Source: Rhodospirillales bacterium | Lineage (GTDB): Bacteria; Pseudomonadota; Alphaproteobacteria; Rhodospirillales; JABHCV01 | NCBI GenBank assembly: GCA_016776705.1 | Contig: JADHSW010000168.1 | Coordinates: 1-6,439, forward strand | Direction: 5' to 3' | Length of the DNA: 6,439 nt | Shown here: in pieces, positions 1-5,880 of the stretch | How the letters are laid out: each line of letters opens with the position of its first letter | Position numbering within the stretch: position 1 is the first letter of the stretch | The notes under the pieces: generated by a model | The model's database searches: none | Told to the model about the DNA's origin: nothing | What the model saw: the letters and a program-made list of their open reading frames with translations, nothing else | Position numbers and translations under genes: made by a program

Positions 1-1
1 G

Positions 2-769
2 CTTTCGGGGGCTGCGGATAACGAATACGTTCATGCTGCGCGGGATTTAGGAGCAACCGAATTCCTTGCAAAGCCGTTTTCAGCTGAAACCGTGTCCAGG
101 CGAATTCTTGAAATCGTCAACTTTCCCAGGCAGTTCGTTACGACGGAATCCTTTTTTGGACCGGATCGCAGACGCCTGGGGGGCAATACGTCCGGTTCGG
201 AAAGGCGGGTAAACCAGGAAAAGGACGTCACCATCGTTTATTCAGCGGATAAGGTGGTGAAGCCGGAAACTTCAAGTGATGTATGGTATTTTCGCCTGCC
301 CAACACCCTTAAGGAAAAAGCCGGTGGTTTGGGTATGAGCGGCCCGGGTGAACTTCCGCTGAAATTTCTGGATGAAGCGGAAGAACAATTACAGCGCGCC
401 GCTCTCGATTTTACCGAATGGGCACATGATTATCTAAAAAGACTATCCTCATTATGTGTTAAGGCTCTGGGTGGGGCTGGTAATCGTCGCGCGTACTTCG
501 AAGAAATCAATCTTCTGGCCCACGAACTGCGCGGTCAAGGCGGTACTTTCGGATATCCGCTGATAACGATTTTCGGGAAAATGCTTTACGACACAACCGG
601 AAAAAATTGCTGCGAGGATGACAACGCGGTCGAAATCGTCAAAGCCCACATCGACGCTATGCGCGCCGTTCTGCGCGATAAGGTTTCCGGCGACGGCGAT
701 AAAATTGGCCGCGAGTTGCGGCTGTCACTGGAAACGGCGGTCGATAAATTAACCTCTAAAGTCCCCTGA
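2..769 (+). CDS. Response regulator with C-terminal HPt-like domain (5'-partial)
   Basis: The reading frame is open from the window edge (first full codon at base 2) to a TGA at 767-769, giving 255 visible residues; the true start lies outside. The first ~40 residues read as the end of a CheY-like receiver domain: an alanine/glycine-rich stretch, then GATEFLAKPF, whose lysine (visible residue 24) matches the conserved KP of receivers. The phospho-acceptor aspartate would be upstream. A linker with FGPDRRR (visible residues ~52-58) follows. A helical C-terminal part carries HELRGQGGTFG, which fits the HPt pattern H-x-L-(K/R)-G-x(5)-G; the candidate phospho-histidine is codon 521-523. No DNA-binding or enzymatic output domain is visible, so it probably relays phosphate in the cytoplasm (inference). 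Its 3' end overlaps the convergent ligase gene by 14 bp. The ATG at 92 lies inside the receiver domain and is not the start. Confidence 0.85.
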   Translation, partial: LSGAADNEYVHAARDLGATEFLAKPFSAETVSRRILEIVNFPRQFVTTESFFGPDRRRLGGNTSGSERRVNQEKDVTIVYSADKVVKPETSSDVWYFRLPNTLKEKAGGLGMSGPGELPLKFLDEAEEQLQRAALDFTEWAHDYLKRLSSLCVKALGGAGNRRAYFEEINLLAHELRGQGGTFGYPLITIFGKMLYDTTGKNCCEDDNAVEIVKAHIDAMRAVLRDKVSGDGDKIGRELRLSLETAVDKLTSKVP

Positions 770-1892
770 GGGTTTCTTCGATCAACATGTCGACGACGGC
801 GTTTAAAGCCTCTTGCTTGGTGTTGCCTTCTTCAATGGACTGATAATAAGTGGCCAGTTGACGGTGTGCGCTGGTTCCATTCTCAATGATTTCGTGCAAG
901 CGTTCGATTTCTGCAGTGCAGTTCAAGGCTTCTGCATCTTCGGCGACTATGTTGATCAACTCATTGATCAGGTCGGCGCTTGGAACCATGGTTTCTTTGC
1001 CGAAGTCCAGCAGCCCTTCGTCCAGACCATACCGCTGCGCCCGCCAGCGGTTTTCGTTGATCAGCATGTTGGCGTACATACGCCAGCGCTGATTGTCGCG
1101 GCGCAGTCGATACAACATGCGAATGATACACTGGAACAGGGCGGCGATCGACAGGGTGTCTTCAAGTTGGGTGCAGACATCGGCGATGCGCATTTCCAAA
1201 GTTGGAAAAGCGCTGCTGGGCCGGATGTCCCACCATAACATGGACGCATCCTTGATGGTTCCTGCCTTAACCAGCACATTGATGTGGCGATTGTATTCAG
1301 CATAGGAATCGAAGCGTTCAGGAAGGCCCGTACGCGGTAATTCATTAAAAACGCTGAGCCGATAGGATTTAAGCCCCGTGTCCTCACCCCGCCAAAAAGG
1401 TGAAGACGTGCTTAAGGCCAAAATGTGGGGCAGGAAGTAACTGGCCTGATTCATTAAATCGATGCGCAACTCGTCATCGTCCAGTCCGACATGCACATGC
1501 ATGCCGCAAATCAGCAGTCTGCGGGCGACGCCCTGCATATCGTTGGCAAGCACATGGTAGCGTTCCTTGTCCGTATGGTGCTGAACCTGCCATTCGGAGA
1601 ACGGGTGGGTCGAGGCCGCAATTGGAGACAAGCCATGCTTATTGGCGACTTCGGCGACGGTACCGCGCAGGCGGATCAGATCAGCGCGGCCATCGGCGAC
1701 GGATTTGCATACACCTGTTGCGACCTCTATCTGGGATTTAAGGAATTCCGGCTTGATCAGATCGCCAAGGCGTTTTTCACATTCACCCAGCAATTCTTCC
1801 GGTGGATCAACGGCCAGTTCTCGCGTTTCGGGATTTACGAGCAGGTATTCTTCTTCGATGCCGATGGTGAATGATGGTTCTTTTTCAGGCAT
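756..1892 (-). CDS. Carboxylate-amine ligase, YbdK/GCS2 family
   Basis: This complete gene encodes 378 residues, the usual length for the YbdK-type glutamate-cysteine ligase family 2. Family members couple ATP hydrolysis to gamma-glutamyl-type amide formation; E. coli YbdK is only a weak glutamate-cysteine ligase, so the physiological substrate is open. Visible signatures are GIEEEYLLV (residues 11-19, the acidic ATP/metal-binding start), CGMHVHVG (129-136), WWDIRPS (220-226), PTLEMRIADV (230-239) and NRWRAQRYGL (281-290). The C-terminal ~80 residues are helical. No signal peptide is seen, so it should be cytosolic. The start at 1892 is preceded by a strong GA/G-rich ribosome site (complement of 1897-1904). 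It lies 21 bp downstream of the amidohydrolase gene on the same strand, so the two probably form an operon. Its stop overlaps the end of the convergent response-regulator gene. Family assignment is firm; the substrate is not. Confidence 0.93.
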   Translation of the reverse strand: MPEKEPSFTIGIEEEYLLVNPETRELAVDPPEELLGECEKRLGDLIKPEFLKSQIEVATGVCKSVADGRADLIRLRGTVAEVANKHGLSPIAASTHPFSEWQVQHHTDKERYHVLANDMQGVARRLLICGMHVHVGLDDDELRIDLMNQASYFLPHILALSTSSPFWRGEDTGLKSYRLSVFNELPRTGLPERFDSYAEYNRHINVLVKAGTIKDASMLWWDIRPSSAFPTLEMRIADVCTQLEDTLSIAALFQCIIRMLYRLRRDNQRWRMYANMLINENRWRAQRYGLDEGLLDFGKETMVPSADLINELINIVAEDAEALNCTAEIERLHEIIENGTSAHRQLATYYQSIEEGNTKQEALNAVVDMLIEETLRGL

Positions 1893-1913
1893 CTATCCCC
1901 CCTCTTTTAAGTC

Positions 1914-2729
1914 CTAAAAGTGTTCGACCTTATGTAAATTATCATTGGCAAGGATGTCTGTGAAAGCATCAGCCAGGATATCAGCCCAATGTTGGGCTCC
2001 TTGCGGGGTTTCGATCAAATCCTGACGGATTTCCACGGCGCAATTGGGAAGTCCCGCCGCCCCAGCGTGTAAATCTATGGTGTAGGCGATTTCCTTGCCC
2101 GAATAGGGCTCGTTGTCGCCGACGTGATAGCGCCCACCATCGGCGGTCTTCAGCTTGTCGAGCAGGGGGACGGCGAGCCGCGGGTCCCGATTCCATAAAA
2201 CGCCGATATCCCAGTAGCGATCCTTGCCTCCAAGAGACGGGGTGAAGCTGTGAATGGAAAACAGCGCCGGGGCGACGCCGCGACGCCACAGATGGGCCAT
2301 GGAATTTGCGAGCGCGTGGTGGTAGGGCCAAAAGAAGCTTTCGACCCGTTCCAGCTGCTGCGCTTCGCTGAGGTTTAAATTACCTGGAACGGTAGTGGTA
2401 TCGCTGATTTCGGGTATGGAACCCGGATCGCCGGGTTGGCGATTAACGTCAATTAACAGCCGGGAATAGCCCGCAAGAACAGCCGCTGCATCCAGCTTTT
2501 GCGACAGCCTGCGGGTAACATCCGCAGCGCCGATATCCCAGGCGATGTGTAAATCAAGGACGCTTTCATCCAGACCGATCCGTTCCATCGCTTTGGGGAA
2601 GGCCCGCGAAGCATGGTCGCAAATAAGCAACATGGAGGCCGCGCCATCTGGGTTGATGACTTCATAGGCAGGCGGGTCGTTTTCACCGATCAGCGTCAGG
2701 GCGCTCAGCTCTGGAAAATCCGTTTTCAT
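1914..2729 (-). CDS. N-formylglutamate amidohydrolase family protein
   Basis: This encodes 271 residues from the chosen ATG at 2729. The family (HutG-type, PF05013) consists of metal-dependent hydrolases that remove the formyl group from N-formylglutamate; many members sit outside histidine-utilisation operons and have unproven substrates. Visible motifs are ICDHAS (36-41, probable metal-binding histidine), DIGAAD (65-70), SRLLIDVNR (89-97), SIHSFTP (158-164), NEPYSG (206-211), DLHAG (219-223) and VEIRQDLI (232-239). No signal peptide is seen. The frame stays open upstream to an ATG at 2852, but that would overlap the divergent transporter start at 2841-2843. The added residues (arginine- and lysine-rich, unlike the family) are also unconvincing, whereas homologues typically begin shortly before the DPP...EVINPDGA block. 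A weak AGTAAG precedes 2729, and an ATG at 2792 is an alternative. No hut genes are nearby. It is the first gene of the pair with the downstream ligase. Confidence 0.9.
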   Translation of the reverse strand: MKTDFPELSALTLIGENDPPAYEVINPDGAASMLLICDHASRAFPKAMERIGLDESVLDLHIAWDIGAADVTRRLSQKLDAAAVLAGYSRLLIDVNRQPGDPGSIPEISDTTTVPGNLNLSEAQQLERVESFFWPYHHALANSMAHLWRRGVAPALFSIHSFTPSLGGKDRYWDIGVLWNRDPRLAVPLLDKLKTADGGRYHVGDNEPYSGKEIAYTIDLHAGAAGLPNCAVEIRQDLIETPQGAQHWADILADAFTDILANDNLHKVEHF

Positions 2730-2840
2730 TCTTACTGTATAGCGCAATTCAGAGGATTTTCGAGGACTGTTTTTGCCCGCTCGATTTCGCATCTCGGGAA
2801 TTAACTGGCGAAGGGGTGAAATAGCCTTTAAGAGCGACGT
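2730..2840. promoter_or_regulatory. Divergent intergenic region, amidohydrolase operon / transporter operon
   Basis: This 111-bp gap separates the divergent starts at 2729 (minus) and 2841 (plus), so it should carry promoters for both operons. I could not find a convincing -35/-10 pair. The TATACA-like hexamer on the minus strand lies too close to the ATG at 2729 to serve as its -10 box. No clear operator palindrome or riboswitch structure was seen. The regulatory role is inferred from geometry only. Confidence 0.45.
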
Positions 2841-3803
2841 ATGACCAAGCAAGGGGAAAATCAGGCGGCCGGGGACGGGGGCGTCCTTGAGACCGATTCG
2901 GGTTCACAGGGCTTGGCCCTAAGTGCGTTGATCATCGGCGCGCTGACATTGGGCATGTCGCCGATACTGGTCCGTCTTAGCGAACTGGGCCCGACAGCGA
3001 CAGCTTTTCACAGGGTGTTTCTGGCTCTGCCAGCCCTTTGGTTATGGTGCGCCCTAGATCAGCGCAGAACGACGCAATCATCGCAAGCGATGCCTACCCG
3101 CCGGGCCACACGGCGGGACTATGCTATAATGGCGCTGGCCGGGTTCTTTTTTGCCGGTGATCTGGCGACTTGGCATTGGTCTTTGCAATTTACCACGGTC
3201 GCCAATTCGACCTTGCTGGCCACCATGGCGCCGATCTGGGTAACGCTTGGCTCGTTTCTTTTGTTCAAGGAGCGATTTTCCAAACTTTTCCTGTTCGGAG
3301 TTGTCTTTGCCATCATCGGAACCGGGGTGTTAATGGGCGACAGCCTGCGAATGAGTGCGGATAGACTGTTCGGTGATTTTCTGGGACTGGTGACAGGTAT
3401 GTTTTTTGGCTCCTACATGCTGACGGTCGGGCGCTTGCGGGCGCATTTTTCCACGTCGGTGACCATGCTGTTAAGCACTGCCGTGACGGCGTTGCTTTTG
3501 CTGCCGGTCACTCTTTGGTCTGGCGAAGGGATGATCGCCGCAACCTTGAGCGGTTGGGGTGTTCTGTTATCGCTGGCTTTGATAACTCATGTTGGCGGTC
3601 AGGGAGCGATTGCCTATGCCCTGGCTCATTTGCCGTCGGCCTTTACGTCTGTCGCCATGTTGCTGGAAGGTGTTGCTGCCGTATTTCTTGCCTGGATTAT
3701 ATTGAATGAGGCATTAGGTGGCTGGCAGATTGTCGGCGCGAGCATCGTTGTTGGTGGCATCGTCATTGCCCGTCGAGGCTCAATTTCCAGAGGACAAACA
3801 TGA
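2841..3803 (+). CDS. EamA/DMT-superfamily transporter
   Basis: This encodes 320 residues, close to the typical ~300 for ten-helix EamA carriers, which export or import small metabolites across the inner membrane. The N-terminal ~25 residues are hydrophilic. About ten hydrophobic segments follow, roughly at residues 27-45, 54-71, 94-113, 120-139, 149-165, 178-195, 205-224, 232-252, 265-286 and 292-310, in two homologous halves. MSPILVRLSELGP (residues ~39-51) followed by AFHR is the typical first-repeat signature. The second half ends with a conserved-looking LEGVAAVFLAWIILNEAL stretch, and the tail after the last helix is basic (ARRGS), as in the family. The start has only a modest AAGAG ribosome site. 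The stop overlaps the ATG of the MFS gene by 4 bp (ATGA, 3800-3803), indicating translational coupling. The substrate cannot be read from the sequence. Confidence 0.92.
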   Translation: MTKQGENQAAGDGGVLETDSGSQGLALSALIIGALTLGMSPILVRLSELGPTATAFHRVFLALPALWLWCALDQRRTTQSSQAMPTRRATRRDYAIMALAGFFFAGDLATWHWSLQFTTVANSTLLATMAPIWVTLGSFLLFKERFSKLFLFGVVFAIIGTGVLMGDSLRMSADRLFGDFLGLVTGMFFGSYMLTVGRLRAHFSTSVTMLLSTAVTALLLLPVTLWSGEGMIAATLSGWGVLLSLALITHVGGQGAIAYALAHLPSAFTSVAMLLEGVAAVFLAWIILNEALGGWQIVGASIVVGGIVIARRGSISRGQT

Positions 3804-5095
3804 ACAATACCGACCAGAACGACCGAACCGGTTTCTACCCCTGGGCAGTCTGGGGACTGGCGGCGCTTTTTTACTGTTATGGCTTTTTCCAGCGGGTTGC
3901 ACCCAGCGTTATGGTTGATGAATTGATGGCCGACTTCGCCGTCAGTGCGGCAATTCTTGGAAATCTTTCTGCCTTTTACTTCTATGCCTATGCCAGTCTG
4001 CAACTTCCCATCGGGGTTATGGTTGATCATTGGGGGGCTCGGCGCATGCTGGTCGGGGCTGCCTTGATGTGTGGTCTTGGCAGCCTGATGTTCGCCAAGG
4101 CGGACGGTTTGATGATGGCCTATGCGGGGCGCTTGCTGATCGGGGCAGGGGCCGGATTTTCCTGGGTCGGGGCATTGAAGCTGGCGTCCCAGTGGTTGCC
4201 GCCCAAACGCTTTGCAATGGTTTCCGGCATGACATTGATGTTGGGCATGATGGGGGCCGTTGCAGGGCAAGCACCGCTGTCTGCTGCCGTTTCCGCCTTT
4301 GGCTGGCGCGGTACCTTGAATGTCGCAGCCTTTGTCGCATTTGCAATAGCCGTCCTGATATGGCTGATTGTGCGGGATAAAGCCCCTGACTTGATTGCGC
4401 AGCAAAAACAAAATGATGTAAGCGCTCAAACTGCCGGGTTGCTGAGCGGGCTGAAACTTACCTTGAAAAATCCTCAAAGCTGGTACGCCGCTGTGTTTGG
4501 AGGCGCTATGACGGCCCCAATGCTGTCTTTTGCCGGTTTATGGGGTGTGCCTTACCTGATGGAGGTATATGGTCTTGAAAGGCCTGCTGCGGCTGCTTCA
4601 ACATCAATGATGCTTATTGGCTGGGCAATTGGCGCTCCCCTGGCTGGCTGGGCCTCGGATTTCATCAGATCACGCCGCCTGCCAATGCTGATTGGCGCAT
4701 TCATGGCGTTATTTATTTTTGCCATCATCCTTTTTGTTCCCGGACTGTCTCTCACAATGATCAGGGGGTTGTTGCTCCTGCAGGGATTTTTTAGCGGATC
4801 GATGGTGATTTGCTTCGCCATTGGAAGAGAGCACAACAAATCAAATTCCGCAGGTGCAACCCTGGCTTTTGTCAACACGGTGGTGATGGCATCAGGTGCT
4901 CTCTTCCAGCCCTTGATAGGCTGGCTGCTGGATTTGAACTGGGATGGCGCAATCCGGGCCGGGAGCCGGGTTTATTCCGCCGACGCCTATCAAACGGCTT
5001 TTATCAGTCTAATCGTCTGCGGGGTAACGGCTACCCTGATGGGCCTGTTGTTACGCGAAACCCATTGCCGCAATGTTTCCGCCGACGCCGATTGA
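3800..5095 (+). CDS. MFS transporter
   Basis: This encodes 431 residues, the normal size of a twelve-helix major facilitator. A short polar N-terminus precedes helix 1 (WAVWGLAALFYCYGFFQ). Next comes FFQRVAPSVMVDEL, a first-loop sequence I associate with a proteobacterial MFS group of unassigned substrate. MFS motif A sits between helices 2 and 3 (GVMVDHWGARR, residues 72-82), with a degenerate copy in the second half (GWASDFIRSRR, 283-293). A polar central loop at about residues 191-222 divides the two six-helix bundles. FQPLIGWLLD (369-378) lies in a late helix. The start at 3800 has a good AGAGGA ribosome site (3789-3794) inside the end of the EamA gene, and the ATGA overlap implies co-translation. 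Only 14 bp separate its TGA from the end of the convergent lipoprotein gene, and I see no obvious terminator between them. It could be an importer or exporter of organic acids or similar; the substrate is unknown. Confidence 0.93.
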   Translation: MNNTDQNDRTGFYPWAVWGLAALFYCYGFFQRVAPSVMVDELMADFAVSAAILGNLSAFYFYAYASLQLPIGVMVDHWGARRMLVGAALMCGLGSLMFAKADGLMMAYAGRLLIGAGAGFSWVGALKLASQWLPPKRFAMVSGMTLMLGMMGAVAGQAPLSAAVSAFGWRGTLNVAAFVAFAIAVLIWLIVRDKAPDLIAQQKQNDVSAQTAGLLSGLKLTLKNPQSWYAAVFGGAMTAPMLSFAGLWGVPYLMEVYGLERPAAAASTSMMLIGWAIGAPLAGWASDFIRSRRLPMLIGAFMALFIFAIILFVPGLSLTMIRGLLLLQGFFSGSMVICFAIGREHNKSNSAGATLAFVNTVVMASGALFQPLIGWLLDLNWDGAIRAGSRVYSADAYQTAFISLIVCGVTATLMGLLLRETHCRNVSADAD

Positions 5096-5109
5096 TAAGT
5101 AAAGACGGC

Positions 5110-5412
5110 CTATTGAATATCCCCGGATGCGGGCTCTATGCCCAGATCCTGATTGCTGTCCAAGTCCACAGTAATGATGACCAACTCTTCCTGGCTCTCA
5201 CAAATGTCGCTCTGGGTGAATACGGCGCGCGACAGTGAACAGTCCTTTTGGGCTACGCTGGAAAGTAAATGATCGCTCATGGTCTTTCCCGATGAAAGAT
5301 ATAGCAAGCCATCCATGGCAAGGCTAAGCGGTAAGGGTATGCAGCCAGGAAGAAATAATAAGACGGCGAGGATTGCTGCCCCGCCAAGGGGACAAAGGGC
5401 TTTTTTGCCCAT
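5110..5412 (-). CDS. Small predicted lipoprotein, unknown function
   Basis: This encodes 100 residues. It has a lipoprotein signal: basic MGKK, a hydrophobic stretch, then LPGC with the lipidation cysteine at residue 24. The mature part contains SGKTMSDHLLSSVAQKDC (residues 41-58) and SDIC (68-71). This resembles a small lipoprotein family I recall from Rhodospirillales, with a (T/S)GKT-SDH...DC core and a second C-terminal cysteine; its function is unknown to me. The two cysteines (58 and 71) could form a disulfide outside the cytoplasm (inference). The frame is open upstream to 5487, but the start at 5412 is chosen because a perfect GGAGG lies 5 bp upstream and the signal peptide begins there. 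Upstream is an AT-rich region that probably holds its promoter. The last ~25 residues are acidic. It converges on the MFS gene. Confidence 0.72.
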   Translation of the reverse strand: MGKKALCPLGGAAILAVLLFLPGCIPLPLSLAMDGLLYLSSGKTMSDHLLSSVAQKDCSLSRAVFTQSDICESQEELVIITVDLDSNQDLGIEPASGDIQ

Positions 5413-5417
5413 GATAG

Positions 5418-5422
5418 CCTCC
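5418..5422 (-). promoter_or_regulatory. Ribosome binding site fixing the lipoprotein start
   Basis: The minus strand reads GGAGG with a 5-nt spacer before the ATG at 5412. This favours the internal start over the upstream in-frame ATGs at 5487, 5481, 5427 and 5424, and matches the beginning of the lipoprotein signal peptide. Confidence 0.75.
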
Positions 5423-5636
5423 ATCATTTGAGAGGTTGATTGGCGGGGTCCGGATAAGTAGCAATGGGGACAAGGAAGCATAAACAAATAATAATTAAAT
5501 AAAAGAAAATTCTATTTACTTAAATTTACTTAAAATTTTATATAAATATCAGTTTCTAAAATGTTGTTGAAAACATAAAAAGTTATTGCCATGCATTTGC
5601 ATAGACAAACTCATGCTGTATGGACGTAATGAAAAA
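5423..5636. other. AT-rich intergenic region
   Basis: No convincing gene lies here. From about 5475 to 5585 the sequence is overwhelmingly A and T, in sharp contrast to the GC-balanced coding DNA on the left. It contains a perfect 10-bp tandem repeat at 5515-5534. It probably includes the promoter of the minus-strand lipoprotein gene, but several AT hexamers could serve as a -10 box and I cannot choose one. The composition also fits the edge of horizontally acquired DNA. Confidence 0.5.
5515..5534. repeat. Tandem 10-bp direct repeat
   Basis: Two perfect adjacent copies of TTTACTTAAA lie in the AT-rich region, about 105 bp upstream of the lipoprotein start. In AT-rich DNA this may be chance, or it could be a regulator binding site spaced one helical turn apart. 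Confidence 0.6.
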
Positions 5637-5664
5637 TGGTGTCGCCGGACAGAATCGAACTGTC
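5637..5664 (-). pseudogene. tRNA 3'-end remnant (T-arm, acceptor strand, CCA)
   Basis: On the minus strand the sequence reads as a canonical tRNA 3' end: T-stem GACAG, T-loop TTCGATT, T-stem CTGTC (fully complementary), acceptor strand CGGCGAC, discriminator A and encoded CCA (5637-5639). A full tRNA would need a GTCGCCG-like 5' strand and a D-arm with a TAGCTCAG-like sequence near 5690-5712; neither is present, so this is not a working gene. Further 5', spacing allows a CTGATAA anticodon-like loop, a 5-nt stem and a 5-nt variable loop at canonical distances, but the stem does not pair. A truncated tRNA 3' end of this kind is what site-specific integration into a tRNA gene leaves at the far end of an element. 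By that geometry the element lies to the right and the backbone to the left (inference). Amino-acid identity is not assignable. Confidence 0.7.
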
Positions 5665-5666
5665 GA

Positions 5667-5711
5667 ACAGGCCATTATCAGGGCAAGGGTTTGGAGATAA
5701 AATGGACCTGT
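5667..5711. repeat. Imperfect inverted repeat beside the tRNA remnant
   Basis: The left arm ACAGGCCATTATC (5667-5679) is complementary to the right arm GATAAAATGGACCTGT (5696-5711), apart from three extra bases in the right arm. The spacer is 16 bp. It could fold as a hairpin, but no U-run follows on either strand, so it is not a standard terminator. Its left arm overlaps the anticodon/variable-loop position of the tRNA-like sequence. Confidence 0.55.
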
Positions 5712-5880
5712 AGCAAAACTCTTTCTGCGCATCGCAATCTACGGACATGGCATTCATTCATCATAATCAGAATAATGGCTTCATACGATGAAATATCCCT
5801 GCCGAAAGCATCGATTTGGCATGCATTGTTCTCGTCATTTGCCATTGGTATGCATCGGAATTTGAAATTTCGTACATGTA
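5712..5880. other. Non-coding stretch between tRNA remnant and IS630 sequence
   Basis: I see no supported gene here. The plus-strand frame through 5586-5903 reads through the antisense of the tRNA remnant, and the minus-strand frame 5950-5678 starts with GTG, lacks a ribosome site and resembles nothing I know. There are a few short palindromes (ATGCAT copies at about 5820 and 5852, TACATGTA at 5873-5880). Confidence 0.4.

Noticed and set aside
813..1917. Several plus-strand frames (e.g. 813-1238, 1400-1741, 1491-1874) opposite the ligase
   Set aside because: All are antisense to the GCS2-family gene, which has clear family motifs throughout, and none shows a domain or ribosome site.
3626..4477. 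A 283-codon minus-strand open frame across the two transporter genes
   Set aside because: It is antisense to two well-supported membrane proteins, and its product is rich in Gln, His, Pro and Gly with no recognisable domain, as expected for a shadow of hydrophobic codons.
5130..5145. GGGC-TCTAT-GCCC hairpin as a terminator for the MFS gene
   Set aside because: The stem is only four base pairs, has no T-run after it, and lies within the lipoprotein coding sequence.
5637..5712. A complete functional tRNA (Ile-like GAT anticodon)
   Set aside because: The anticodon loop spacing fits, but the anticodon stem does not pair, the 5' acceptor strand does not match CGGCGAC, and no D-arm is present.
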